Below are positions 55,229 through 64,000 of a DNA stretch of 64,000 nt, in pieces. Position numbers and translations under genes: made by a program. How positions within the stretch are numbered: the first letter of the stretch is position 1; every line of letters begins with the position of its first letter. This DNA is from Arthrobacter bambusae (GTDB taxonomy: Bacteria; Actinomycetota; Actinomycetes; Actinomycetales; Micrococcaceae): positions 1 to 64,000 of the forward strand of contig NZ_JAHHZS010000013.1 of NCBI RefSeq assembly GCF_022606295.1. Reading direction: 5' to 3'. The notes beneath the pieces are model-generated. The model did no database searches. It was not told the DNA's origin and saw only the letters and a list, made by a program, of their open reading frames with translations.

Positions 55229-55780
55229 TGCTTTAATGTGTGGACATTGACCCTCTGCGGGACCCTCTGACGTTCGCCGCGGTTCGTGCCGGGCGCCGCG
55301 GTGGCCGGTGAAGTTGTGTGGGTAACGGGTGCAGTGCCCTGGCTGGTGCCCCCCGCGTGGCGGAATCTAGGGTTATGTGTCGTCCTTTTCTGCTGTTTCG
55401 GGTGTCCAGTTGTTGCCGTTACTCATTCATGGCCAAGTTTTGTGGTGACGACATGACGAGGACGGATTGTCTTCGAGAATCATCCCGGGATGGCTGCTTT
55501 CTGCGAGCAAGACAGGGTGCGCATATCGTGTGTTTGTCCGGCCAAAGGAGGTGTGCACCCTGTGCACACCTTTGTGCGCGGGCGGCTTTTCGACCTGCAT
55601 TTTGATTCCTTCTCCCTGGTTCTGCCTTCACCGCTTCATGCAGTTCTCCGTTGCGGGCGGCATGACTTTGCGGCCTGGATCGTCGGTGTCGTTGGACGTT
55701 CCTGTCAGCGGAACGTCCTTGGGCTCCTGGGTCCGATCCGTCGACGGAGTCCAGGTGTGTGGGATCCGGGTTCAAGTCCC
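55229..55780. repeat. Type II left end, copy next to junction 4
   Basis: It matches 42278-42834 over its whole length. It contains palindrome GTGTGCACCCTGTGCACAC (55551-55569), 372 bases from the tRNA fragment. It ends with GGGTTCAAGTCCC (55768-55780), another T-loop-like sequence not shared with copy 3. Confidence 0.65.
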
Positions 55781-56195
55781 CTGCTGGTGGGCCTTCCGCC
55801 TGCTGTGTGGCTGTTGAATGGTTCCTCGTTCCGGTTTTTCCTGGTTGGTCGTGGGTGGCTAACACCAGTTCATGGTCCGGGGTTGCGGGCACGACATGAC
55901 GTCGCCGACTTTGGTCCAAAAGTTTTCTTGCGGAGGCTCCTCTTCGACGTCACGGGAGCCGTATGAGCTCGGTTTGTCCTGCCAAAGGGGGTATGGACAA
56001 TGATGCTCCTATTGTTGTCAATCGCCTGACGAGCCCCCGCGCCGGGATAGGGTACCGGGCCGGCCACTCCGGCCTCAAGGGTCTTCGATCGCTGTGCGAC
56101 GGCCTGCGGCCGCCCTTGACCCCGGAGCCTCTGCTGCCCCGGTTGGGCAGGCAGGCGCCAGGGCCCGGTCCAGGCCGGCCCCTGGCGGTGCGATG
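55781..56195. other. Diverged third left-end-like segment, no gene
   Basis: Words from the type II left end recur in order but diverged: ACGACATGACG near 55892 and GTTTGTCCTGCCAAAGG near 55973, compared with GTTTGTCCGGCCAAAGG in the other copies. It may be a nested or older element end. No gene is seen before the IS110 stop. Confidence 0.45.
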
Positions 56196-57455
56196 CTATG
56201 CCGATCCTCGGGCCAACCCGTGGTGCGGAGTCTGTACGGTTTCAGGGGATTGCGCGGTGAGCCAGGTTTCGTAGCGGTGGTGGAAGTCGTTGTCGTGACT
56301 GAGTCCGCGTTCGAGGCGGGACAGCGTGGTGGGCCAGACGTGCAGGGCGTCGGCGGCTTGTTGGAGGGTCAGGTGCTTGGCTGTCCGTACTGTCCGGAGT
56401 GTTCCGGGGTCAGGGCCGGGGTGCGGGTGAAGGAGTTGCTCGTAGAGTTCCCGGGCGACGTACCGTTTGAGGCAGCGCATGATTTCCTTGGTGCTCTTGC
56501 CCTCCTGACGACGCCTGGCAACATAGGCCCTGGTCCTGCTGTCCCACCTCATCCGCACGAGCACGACGTGGTGGATGGCCTTGTTGGCCTGTCGGTCCCC
56601 GGCCCGGCTGAGCCGGTGCCGGGTCGTCTTTCTCGATGAGGCGGGGATCGGGGCGACGCCGACCAGGGCCGCGAACTTCGCTTCGGTGGTGACGCGTTCG
56701 GGGTTGTCGCCTACGGTGACCAGGAGTTGGCTGGCGACGTCGGTGCCCACGCCGGGAAGGTCGCGCAGCATCGGTGCGTGGAGGGTAAGGATGGCGTCGA
56801 GTTCGGCATCGATCAGTGCCAGCTCTTGGTGCAGGTGCCGGTAGCTGACGGCGAGTCGTTTGAGCACGGTTGCGGTGCTGGTCAGCGGATCGGACGGTGC
56901 TCCGACGGGCCGTGCTTTGACCAGTGCAGCCATCAAGGCCGGGCTTCTCATGCCGCGGTATCTGGCGCGGATGGTTTCCGGGGCGGTCACGAGGATGGCC
57001 TTGGCCTGGGCCATCACGGCGATGCGTGCGCGCATTGCCGTGGCGCGCTCGGCGCGCAGCACCCGCAGGGATTCCACCGCACCGTCGCGGGATTTCGGGG
57101 TGGCAGTGGCGTGGCCGGCGAGCACAGATTCGGCGGCCTGGTAGGCATCGAGCGGGTCGGATTTTCCCTGCAGGCGGCGGGCCTGCCGGTTGGGGCGCGT
57201 GACCTCCACGACGTGCATGCCCTCACGGGTGAGTACGCGTGAGAGTTCGGCGCCGTAGCTGCCGGTCCCTTCGACGCCTACGGCGAGGACCGGACCGAAA
57301 CCGTTCATGAAGTCGATGATGCCCCGGTAGCCGGACCCCGCGGCGGGGAATCCCCTGTCGGCCAGGTGCCGGCCGGTTTCGGTGATGATGGCGACGTGGT
57401 GGGTATCGGCGTGGGTATCGATACCGGCGATGACTTTCAGATGTTCCTTTGCCAT
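56196..57455 (-). mobile_element. IS110-family transposase with C-terminal XRE-like domain
   Basis: A 419-aa IS110 recombinase. The N-terminal DEDD RuvC-like domain has AGIDTHADTHH, GVEGTGSYG and KSDPLDAYQAAES. The C-terminal Tnp domain has LRDLPGVGTDVASQLLVTVG and AALVGVAPIPASS with the serine. Residues of about 360-400 form an extra helix-turn-helix (LTLQQAADALHVWPTTLSRL), which the basic family lacks. Start chosen at the ATG complementary to 57453-57455. IS110 elements have no clear terminal inverted repeats, and the ends of this one are not visible to me. Confidence 0.9.
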
Positions 57456-57700
57456 GATGAGAACTGCCCTGGTCTTCCGTTGCATGCGATGAGAAGGGGC
57501 ACGCCGGCCGGGTGGGCAGACAAGACAGTAATGGGACTCTTCGGAACAGGCTCCTATGAGGTCATGTCCACCTGGCCGCGAGCGTTTACCGCAGCCGTGT
57601 TGTGGTGGACAGATCATTGTCAAGACAAACCCTGCATACGGGCGTCAGGCACACTTAGAGCCACACCGCAACACAACCAATTTCATCATTACTGTCCACA
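57456..57700 (-). other. Upstream end of the IS110 element, possible bridge RNA
   Basis: About 245 non-coding bases upstream of the transposase. IS110-group elements are known to encode a structured bridge RNA in this position. I cannot fold it reliably by eye, so the presence of such an RNA is inferred only from position. Confidence 0.35.
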
Positions 57701-58612
57701 CTTACCTCTGCTTTTCCAGGAAGTCACACTCAGCTTCCCTCTTCGCTACCGGGCTCACACGTTTTCATTGCGCGTGGGTATGGCCCTAATAACTTATCCC
57801 GAGAGGCAAAGGACCCTCCGAGAGCGAGTGGTACGTAGCCCCCTACGCAGCGCCCTTTGACAGGTCCGTTCATGACTTACGGTCGACCGATACCTGCCCG
57901 GGGCGTGACTTGGGGGAGCTGTCGCCTTTGGGGTGTGGTTGGGCGAATCAGTGCGGGTCAGCAATGCCAGGAGTTGATAGGGGGTTGGGTGTCGGCGGTG
58001 GGGGTGCCGATCCGGTGCAGACCCGTGGGCGTCATGTAGTTGTGGTGGGCGCTGAACCTGTCTGTTGCGCCTCCGTTAATTGGATCTTGGACCTCATCTG
58101 GCCCCTTACAGCTTTGGCTCCTGCCGTGACAGATGCCAAGTTAAGGGTGTCCGGGTGCACTCGAATTGGCGTCCTTTGCCTCGTGCCCTGTCCCGCGGAA
58201 AGAGCATGCCAGTCTTGCGTCGAGACCTTATGGAGGGGCCACGTCAGTCCGGAACAGAAGACTCGACGCTCTTGCCGATCGACTTCAGTCTTCATAAATG
58301 GACACATCATTTGACCTTGTCATTGGTGAGAAGGTCAGACGATGAGTGGGTGAATTCGCCTTACGTACAGATTCTTGTTGGTTGCATGCAGCAGTTACAT
58401 ACCGAAGGGGTCGACCTCGAACATTACGTCTCAGAGCGCATCGTCCGCACCAGGATCAACAAATGCGTCCAAGAAACCGCAAAGGCCGGATACGACGCGC
58501 ACAGCGACTTCAACTTTGACTTTCGCAAGTCGGATTTGAACCGGAGAGATCTCCGTATAGCGCGCAGTCGGCAGCACGAACAGCTCGGATCTGCGCGCGG
58601 AAGAAGGACATC
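57701..58612. other. Gap with an unrecognised frame ending at the monooxygenase start
   Basis: About 900 bases. A frame on the + strand ends at 58616 and overlaps the monooxygenase ATG at 58613, and its last 120 codons have a protein-like composition (GYDAHSDFNFDFRKSDLNRR). No family or ribosome site is seen. It may be a truncated gene. Confidence 0.4.
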
Positions 58613-59935
58613 ATGACCAGACAAATGATTATCGGCATGCATCTAGGCAACGGGTATGGCAACTTGCCGGGTGCCTGGCGCGCCCCGGCGGTCGACCCCA
58701 TGAGCTATACAAGTTTCGACGCGAAGGTTCGGCACGCCCAAGCGGCCGAGCGCGGAAAGCTCCAGTTCCTGTTCCTACCGGACGGTCCCAGTCACGTCGG
58801 CGACCTTGAGAATGAGCCGCCTAACTTCAATCTCGATGTCATGGTTACCTTGGCAGCCGTTGCCCGCGAAACGAGCCGGATTGGCCTCGTCGCCACCGGC
58901 TCGACCACCTTCAACGAGCCCTTCAACCTCGCACGGCAGTTCAAGGCGCTGGACGTCATGAGTCATGGACGTACCGGTTGGAACGCCGTCACATCGATTG
59001 GCGAGGACGTCGCGGCGAATTATGGCCAACGACTCCCATCCAGCCCCGAACGCTACGGAAGGGCGCATGAGACGGTCCAGCTGGTACAGGCCCTCTGGGG
59101 CAGCTGGGGAAACACGGCATGGGTGCACGATAAAGCAACGGGCCGCTTCGCGAACGCCAAACAGGTCGCTCCCATCAACATGGGCGGCAAGTTCGTCGCC
59201 TCGCGTGGGCCGCTGTACATTCCTCCCTCCGAACAGGGGCAACCCGTCATCTTCCACGCCGGAGGCAGTCCGAACGCCCTCGAACTCGCCGGCCGCTACG
59301 CCAGCGGCGTCATCGGCGCGGCATTCACGATCGACGATGCGCGGGCGCAGCGCGCCGCGTTTCGTGAAGCGGCCGAACGCGCCGGGCGGGACCCGGATGA
59401 GATTAAATTCTTTGCCGGCCTGATGACGACGATCGCGAACGATAGGCGCGAAGGCCTCGATCGCCGAACCAGGTTGAGCGGACGACTTTTTCCTGAGCGC
59501 GCGTCTTATCTCGGACAGATGCTCAGCCTGCGCCTCGATCCTGCACGGCTCGACGAACCACTATCGGCGGATCAGTTGTCCAGCGCCCGTCCATCAGCGG
59601 GTGACCCGCGCTCGGTCCATGCACTCAAGATCGCTCGTGAAGGCTGGTCGGTCCTCGACGTGCTCGCGCACGGTGTCATCGACTACCACCCCGTCATCGT
59701 AGGACCTGCCGCCGAAGCCGCTGACCACATGCAGGAATGGTTCGAGGCAGACGCTGTTGATGGCTTCTGGGTGTCCCCAGACATATACGAGGATGGGCTG
59801 GACGCCTTCGTTGATGGCGTGGTGCCAATCCTCCAGGATCGCGGGTTGTTCCACCGTGAATATGACGGTACTACCTTGCGCGATCATCTTGGCGCTCCGG
59901 CCCAATATGGAGTCGATCCGCGAACCATGCGGTGA
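58613..59935 (+). CDS. Flavin-dependent monooxygenase, NtaA/DmoA type
   Basis: A 440-aa bacterial-luciferase-like (LLM) monooxygenase. ARQFKALDVMSHGRTGWNAV and VTSIGEDVAANYG, and the RYGRAHETVQLVQALWGSW stretch, are typical of the NtaA/SnaA/DszA/DmoA subgroup, which uses FMNH2 from a separate reductase to oxidise sulfides, aminopolycarboxylates or similar. No flavin reductase lies near. The neighbouring Dabb, SDR and ABC genes suggest a scavenging or catabolic set with unknown substrate. Confidence 0.9.
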   Translation: MTRQMIIGMHLGNGYGNLPGAWRAPAVDPMSYTSFDAKVRHAQAAERGKLQFLFLPDGPSHVGDLENEPPNFNLDVMVTLAAVARETSRIGLVATGSTTFNEPFNLARQFKALDVMSHGRTGWNAVTSIGEDVAANYGQRLPSSPERYGRAHETVQLVQALWGSWGNTAWVHDKATGRFANAKQVAPINMGGKFVASRGPLYIPPSEQGQPVIFHAGGSPNALELAGRYASGVIGAAFTIDDARAQRAAFREAAERAGRDPDEIKFFAGLMTTIANDRREGLDRRTRLSGRLFPERASYLGQMLSLRLDPARLDEPLSADQLSSARPSAGDPRSVHALKIAREGWSVLDVLAHGVIDYHPVIVGPAAEAADHMQEWFEADAVDGFWVSPDIYEDGLDAFVDGVVPILQDRGLFHREYDGTTLRDHLGAPAQYGVDPRTMR

Positions 59936-60036
59936 CTTTAAGCCAACATCATCTCGCCGTAGGCGAGCCGCGGTTCGTGACTGACACCGGCAAGGACATC
60001 GACGGCGGCTACGCCGGGTAAGTAAAAGGAAACATC

Positions 60037-60330
60037 TTGATCCGACACATCGTTTTATTCCGCGTGATCGAAGGCACGCCAATCGAGCGGGTGCAAGAGG
60101 CGATGGATCGCCTGGAAGCACTCGTGGGCGTAATCCCCGGCTGACGCTCTCTGGAGGCAGGTATCGACATTGGCATCGAGGGAAACTTCGACTTCGGCCT
60201 CGTCGCCGAACTCGAAGACCGCGCCGCCCTGGAGGTGTTCTCGACCGATGCCACCCACATGGACGTGGCCATGTATATCCTCGAGTTCCGCAAGAATACC
60301 GACATCGCCATCCTCGACCTTGAGATCTGA
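60037..60330 (+). pseudogene. Dabb (A/B-barrel) protein with one internal stop
   Basis: One frame reads RHIVLFRVIEGTPIERVQEA and EALVGVIPG, then TGA (60142-60144), then RSLEAGIDIGIEGNFDFGLV and the rest of a stress-responsive A/B-barrel domain of about 97 codons. The stop falls within the conserved IPG-x-RSLE stretch, so a single base change is the simplest cause. The start is TTG with AAAAGGAAA upstream. If expressed, it would be truncated. Confidence 0.75.
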
Positions 60331-60461
60331 GCCAATCCACGGGGGCTTCCGAACCAGCAGTTCGGAGGCCCCCGTCCGACCTCGGCGGATGAGGTGGGTT
60401 TCGGATCCCAGCAGTCCTGTGACCGAGCACGGCCCGCTGTGTGAGTAGGAAAGCGGGTTTT

Positions 60462-61229
60462 TCACTGAGAGGTAAATCCGCCGTCGATAACGAGCTCGGT
60501 TCCGGTGATGAATTTCGCCTCATCCGACGCAAGGTAGACCATGCCATACGCAATATCAGAGGCCTCCCCGGCGTGAGGCGGCAAAGGAACGGTGCCGGGG
60601 TTGGCCAGCGATTCCTTCGTAAGCCCGTAGCCACGGGTCAGGCCGGTGTCGACCGGACCTGGATGCACTGAGTTCACCCGGATGTTATCCTTGGCAAACC
60701 ACTGGGCGGTGTGTTTTGTCAGTGAGCGGACTGCCCCCTTCGAAGCGGAGTAGGCCGCGCTGCCGCCGTCGGAAGCGCCGCCGACAATCCCGGCGATCGA
60801 CGATACGTTCACGATGGAACCGCGGCCGGCGGCCTGCATCGCGGGGATGACACTCTTCATTCCGAGCCACGGTCCGGTGACATTGATCGCCATCACCTTG
60901 TTCCAATCATCAAGCTCGGCTTCGAGGACACCCTTTGCCATGGCAATGCCAGCGTTGTTTATTAGGATGTCGATGGTGCCCCATTCGGCGAGGACGTCGT
61001 CAACTACACGCTTCCAGTCCTCAGCGGAAGAAACGTCGTGCGTGCGTGCCATCGCCTCGCCGCCGTTCCCGGTGATTTCCGCGACCGCCTGTCGCAGTGC
61101 CTCCGCGGAGATGTCCGTGGCGACTACCCGCGCCCCCTCGGCCACGAAGAGCTTGAGGGCGGAGAGCCCTATTCCGCTGGCTGCTCCCGTGATGATGGCG
61201 ACCTTGCCGGCCAATCGCGACATATTCAT
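60462..61229 (-). CDS. Short-chain dehydrogenase
   Basis: A 255-aa classical SDR. GAASGIG at about 14-20, NNAG near 93, Ser in NVSSIAGI, YSASK and PGPVDTGLT are in place. Asp in VVATDIS after the second strand favours NAD. The end FITGTELVIDGGFTSQ is typical. It is the last gene of the ABC-importer operon (51 bases after the permease), so it likely oxidises the imported polyol or sugar. Confidence 0.9.
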   Translation of the reverse strand: MNMSRLAGKVAIITGAASGIGLSALKLFVAEGARVVATDISAEALRQAVAEITGNGGEAMARTHDVSSAEDWKRVVDDVLAEWGTIDILINNAGIAMAKGVLEAELDDWNKVMAINVTGPWLGMKSVIPAMQAAGRGSIVNVSSIAGIVGGASDGGSAAYSASKGAVRSLTKHTAQWFAKDNIRVNSVHPGPVDTGLTRGYGLTKESLANPGTVPLPPHAGEASDIAYGMVYLASDEAKFITGTELVIDGGFTSQ

Positions 61230-61279
61230 CTTCCTTCTCTGATAGTGGATTCTTCAGCGCCTGCCATTGTCGACATAGC

Positions 61280-62296
61280 TCAGGCTTCTCCTGACCGCTT
61301 CCGAGACCGTGTGTAGGCGTCCAGCGATACGGCGGCGAGCACGATCACGCCGAGGGCCACCTCTTGTGTCGCCTGTGGAAATGCCAGGATGTCGAAGACA
61401 TTGTTGATAGTTCCAAAGATCAGGATGCCAACGAGCGTCCGCCACATGGCGCCTTCTCCGCCGAGCAATGAAGTTCCGCCGATGATAACGATCGCGATCG
61501 AGTTAAGCGTGACTCCAACGGCCACGCCCGGCTGTCCGACGCCGATGACCGACCCCAAAACGATTCCCGCGAGTGAGGCGAGCATAGCTGTCAGCACGTA
61601 GGTACTTGCCCGAAGTGAGATCACGGGCAGTCCGGCCAGCCGTGCGGCTTCGTTATTGCCTCCGATCGCGTAGATTCCCCGGCCGTAGACGGTCTTGGCT
61701 AGCGTGAACCATCCTGCAGCGACGAGGATCGCGAGCAGCCAGACGGAGAGCGGCGCTCGAAGGAAGTCAACGCCCGAGAGAAAATCGTAGCCGCCCGTTG
61801 CCATGGACACGGGTTTGGAGTTCGTGTAGAGCAAGGTCAGGCCGCTGAACAATGAGGCCGTTGCGAGAGTCGCGATGAACGCATTTACTTTGGCTTTTGT
61901 GATGAGGAGGGCGTTGATCAGGCCGAGGAGGAATCCGATCACCAGCGTGATGAGTATGGCTGGCCCCGCGGGCATCATGTGGGACAGGGTTGCATAGGAC
62001 ACTCCGCCGATAGCGAGCACGGCGGCCACCGAAAGGTCGAAGCCCCCTGCGATGATAATGAATGTCATCCCTACGGCAATGATGCCGACGGGGGCGTTCT
62101 GGGTCAGGATGTTGACCAGGTTTCCCACGTTGAGGAAGCGGGGATTGAGGATGGTCGCGGTGATGACGAGGATGATGAGCACCCAGACCATCCCGAGGCT
62201 TGCTGCTCGCTCCCGCAGGTTGAGCCTCCTGTTTGCCGTCACATTGGGAGTAACGGTGTTATCCGGGGTGGTGTCCCTGTCGATGGTGGCGCTCAT
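61280..62296 (-). CDS. Sugar-type ABC transporter permease (RbsC-like)
   Basis: A 338-aa integral membrane protein with about 10 helices. VGMTFIIIAGGFDLSVAAVL, GGNNEAARLAGLPVISLRAS and GGTSLLGGEGAMWRTLVG are marks of the RbsC/AraH family. It overlaps the ATPase gene by ATGA. It forms the channel of a pentose or polyol importer together with the ATPase and the binding protein at the window end. Confidence 0.92.
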   Translation of the reverse strand: MSATIDRDTTPDNTVTPNVTANRRLNLRERAASLGMVWVLIILVITATILNPRFLNVGNLVNILTQNAPVGIIAVGMTFIIIAGGFDLSVAAVLAIGGVSYATLSHMMPAGPAILITLVIGFLLGLINALLITKAKVNAFIATLATASLFSGLTLLYTNSKPVSMATGGYDFLSGVDFLRAPLSVWLLAILVAAGWFTLAKTVYGRGIYAIGGNNEAARLAGLPVISLRASTYVLTAMLASLAGIVLGSVIGVGQPGVAVGVTLNSIAIVIIGGTSLLGGEGAMWRTLVGILIFGTINNVFDILAFPQATQEVALGVIVLAAVSLDAYTRSRKRSGEA

Positions 62297-63861
62297 GCGT
62301 GCTCCTTCAATCCAAATGCTGCTTGTAGTACGTCTTCCATGGCGATCTGCTGATCGCCGTTTGGCTCAATGAGCCCCGTGCTGCGGCCCTTGGCGACAAC
62401 GAGCACCCGATCGGACACCGCAAGCACTTCCTCAAGCTCGGACGAGACCATGATCACGGCAATGCCATCGGCTGCCATCACGCGTAAGGTCTCCAGAAGC
62501 TCGCCCTTGGCTCCGACGTCGATGCCGCGTGTGGGCTCGTCGGCGAGGAGGACTCGGGGTCGGTCGTACAGCCACCGTGCCATCAGTAACTTCTGCTGAT
62601 TGCCGCCCGAGAACCTGTCGCTGCGTTCACCGAGTCGGGCTACGGGGAAGTTCAGCCGTGAGGCTGCCTCGGCGACCATCGCACGGAGTTTCCTTCGCCC
62701 GATCACGCCGCCGGATGAGGCCGCGCCAAGATTTGCGAGTGCGATGTTGTCCGCGGCGCTGCGGAGCAAAACGAGCCCTTCTCCCTTGCGATCTTCGGGG
62801 ATCAAGCCGATTCCAAGTTTGCGCGCGGCGCGCACGGTCCGCGGCCAGGGGGACTCCGCGCCCGCCAGACGGATGGTTCCCCGTGCGGTGGGTTCGGCGC
62901 CAGCGATTGCCCGCAGCAATGTCGAGCGGCCCGAACCCACCAGACCTGCGATGCCAAGTATTTCCCCGGGCTTCACTTCCAGGTCGATATTTTCGAGGGC
63001 TCCCGGGACGGTGAGCCCAACCACTTCAAGAATCGGGGCCACACCCGTCTCGACCGGCCTTGAGTGTATTTCCACGGGTTTGTCCATGAGTACCCGGCCA
63101 AGCGTCTGGTCACCCCGCTGCTCACCGAGCATCGCTCGCACGAGTTCGGCCCGGGATTTCTCCCCGCGCCTGCTCGTGGTGATGGCCCGGCCATTGCGGA
63201 AAACCGTTATCCAGTCCGCGAGCCGTTCGATTTCGTCGAAGTTGTGGCTCACGATCACGATGGTGACGCCGCGTTTGCGTAACCCTTCGATCGCTTTATA
63301 GAGCGCCTCGCGTTCCTCGACGGCAAGCGAAGCGCTGGGCTCATCGAAGAGGATGACGCGAGGCTCGACCACGAGGGACCGCATGATCTCGAGCAACTGC
63401 TGCTCTGCCACCGAGAGGGAGCCAACGGGAACGCCGGCAGGTATGACCCGGACGTCCAGCTCGGCGCACAGTTGGACGTAACGGCGACGCATTTCGCGGC
63501 TGGAGAGAACTCCGAACCGGGACAGAACGGACCCTAGGAATACGTTGGCCGCTGCATCCAGATGCGGGACGATCGTAAGTTCCTGATAGATGGCCGAGAC
63601 TCCGTTCCGGCGCGCAGCGCGAAGATTCCCCGCTTCAAGCGGTTCACCGAAGACTTCGACGACACCCCCATCAAAGTCGACGCGGCCGGCGATCGCGCCC
63701 AACGCAGTGGACTTGCCCGCTCCGTTCTCGCCGATCAGTGCATGTACCGTTCCTTCGTGGATCTCGACGTCCACATCAATCAATGCGCGGGTGGCACCAT
63801 AGGTCTTCGACACCGCTTTAAGCGCGACGGCGATAACCGGGTCCGATAGCGAAGGCTCCAT
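62293..63861 (-). CDS. Sugar-type ABC transporter ATP-binding protein (RbsA-like)
   Basis: A 522-aa double ATPase. The first half has GENGAGKST at 44-52 and signature LSVAEQQLLEIMRSL. The second half has a degenerate P-loop GLVGSGRSTLLRA, with Arg in place of Lys, and signature SGGNQQKLLMARWL, as in RbsA/MglA/XylG. It powers the adjoining permease. A strong hairpin precedes it. Confidence 0.92.
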   Translation of the reverse strand: MEPSLSDPVIAVALKAVSKTYGATRALIDVDVEIHEGTVHALIGENGAGKSTALGAIAGRVDFDGGVVEVFGEPLEAGNLRAARRNGVSAIYQELTIVPHLDAAANVFLGSVLSRFGVLSSREMRRRYVQLCAELDVRVIPAGVPVGSLSVAEQQLLEIMRSLVVEPRVILFDEPSASLAVEEREALYKAIEGLRKRGVTIVIVSHNFDEIERLADWITVFRNGRAITTSRRGEKSRAELVRAMLGEQRGDQTLGRVLMDKPVEIHSRPVETGVAPILEVVGLTVPGALENIDLEVKPGEILGIAGLVGSGRSTLLRAIAGAEPTARGTIRLAGAESPWPRTVRAARKLGIGLIPEDRKGEGLVLLRSAADNIALANLGAASSGGVIGRRKLRAMVAEAASRLNFPVARLGERSDRFSGGNQQKLLMARWLYDRPRVLLADEPTRGIDVGAKGELLETLRVMAADGIAVIMVSSELEEVLAVSDRVLVVAKGRSTGLIEPNGDQQIAMEDVLQAAFGLKEHA

Positions 63862-63883
63862 TGCCAGTTCTACTTTCTCTATT

Positions 63884-63921
63884 GGGCTGGGGCGGCGTTC
63901 GAGCGAACGCCGCCCCAGCCC
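63884..63921 (-). terminator. Perfect 18-bp hairpin between binding protein and ATPase
   Basis: The 18-base GC-rich arms (GGGCTGGGGCGGCGTTCG and its complement) are separated by two bases. It sits in the gap after the binding-protein gene, where such structures commonly lower expression of membrane components relative to the binding protein, by attenuation or mRNA protection. No T-tract is obvious. Confidence 0.7.
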
Positions 63922-63942
63922 CAGGTTGGGCGAACTGCGGCG

Positions 63943-64000
63943 CTAGCGTAGCTCGGCGGGCAGGTCGGAGATCGTTTCCTTTGTGACCACAAAAGGATTC
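63943..64000 (-). CDS. C-terminal end of a sugar-binding protein (cut by window)
   Basis: The last 18 codons read NPFVVTKETISDLPAELR and a stop, consistent with the end of a periplasmic sugar-binding protein of the RbsB type (VVTKENI-like endings are common). Position upstream of an RbsA/RbsC pair supports this. The rest lies outside the window. Confidence 0.6.
   Translation of the reverse strand, partial: NPFVVTKETISDLPAELR

Noticed and set aside
55755-55795. Second tRNA 3' end (GGGTTCAAGTCCC)
   Set aside because: The stem and acceptor cannot be completed and the sequence is absent from the matching copy near 42825, so I record it only as a T-loop-like word.
1-64000. CRISPR arrays
   Set aside because: No regularly spaced repeats with unique spacers; the repeats present are tandem doublets, operators or element ends.

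Overview
The window looks like a chromosomal accessory region of a high-GC actinobacterium, most likely an Arthrobacter-type Micrococcaceae. Support: an Lsr2 nucleoid protein, GTG/TTG starts, actinobacterial protein styles throughout, and tRNA-Leu-like 3' fragments whose acceptor strand reads CTCGGGC. No rRNA gene, intact tRNA gene, CRISPR array or complete integrase gene was found.

Layout. 0.3-4.9 kb: small regulator, ureohydrolase plus ThDP decarboxylase pair (probably arginine-derived guanidino compounds), a short peptide gene coupled to an alpha/beta hydrolase. 5.7-11.8 kb: an oxidoreductase/efflux group (SDR, MFS pump, MmyB-type regulator, aldo/keto reductase) interleaved with decayed genes (LacI regulator, flavodoxin, ApbE). 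12-17.4 kb: mobile-element debris (Lsr2, frameshifted terminase genes, ISL3 fragment) and unknown membrane proteins. 17.4-19.9 kb: two toxin-antitoxin-like pairs, RHH/AbiEii and HTH/PIN. 20-55 kb: three islands of 10-13 kb. Each is closed on its right by a copy of one junction: a palindrome, two direct repeats 21 bp apart and a 23-bp tRNA-Leu 3' fragment, with the palindrome-to-tRNA distance exactly 110 bp in all four copies. Island 1 (20.3-30.0 kb) carries a coiled-coil protein with a DUF4041/GIY-YIG gene split by a stop, a JetD (Wadjet) remnant, an AAA_13/RloC-like ATPase and a gene behind an attenuator-like leader. Island 2 (30.2-42.1 kb) carries a helicase-nuclease, a HEPN-motif protein, an overlapping alpha/beta-hydrolase/caspase/unknown operon and a HigBA pair. 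Island 3 (42.3-55.1 kb) carries a complete aromatic meta-cleavage pathway with regulator and transporter. 56-57.5 kb: an IS110 transposase with an extra HTH domain. 58.6-64 kb: flavin monooxygenase, broken Dabb gene, SDR and a sugar-type ABC importer cut by the window end.

How it fits together. The 20-55 kb block reads as successive insertions of cargo modules into the 3' end of one tRNA-Leu gene. Modules 1 and 2 carry putative anti-phage/anti-plasmid functions and module 3 a catabolic trait. In module 3 a FAD hydroxylase makes a catechol, a class III extradiol dioxygenase opens it, an alpha/beta hydrolase cleaves the product, and hydratase, aldolase and acylating acetaldehyde dehydrogenase lead to pyruvate and acetyl-CoA. 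A GntR/FCD regulator probably acts at TAGCATGCTA-type palindromes found at three promoters. The strongest candidates for something undescribed are the integrase-less junction array and the hydrolase/caspase operon.
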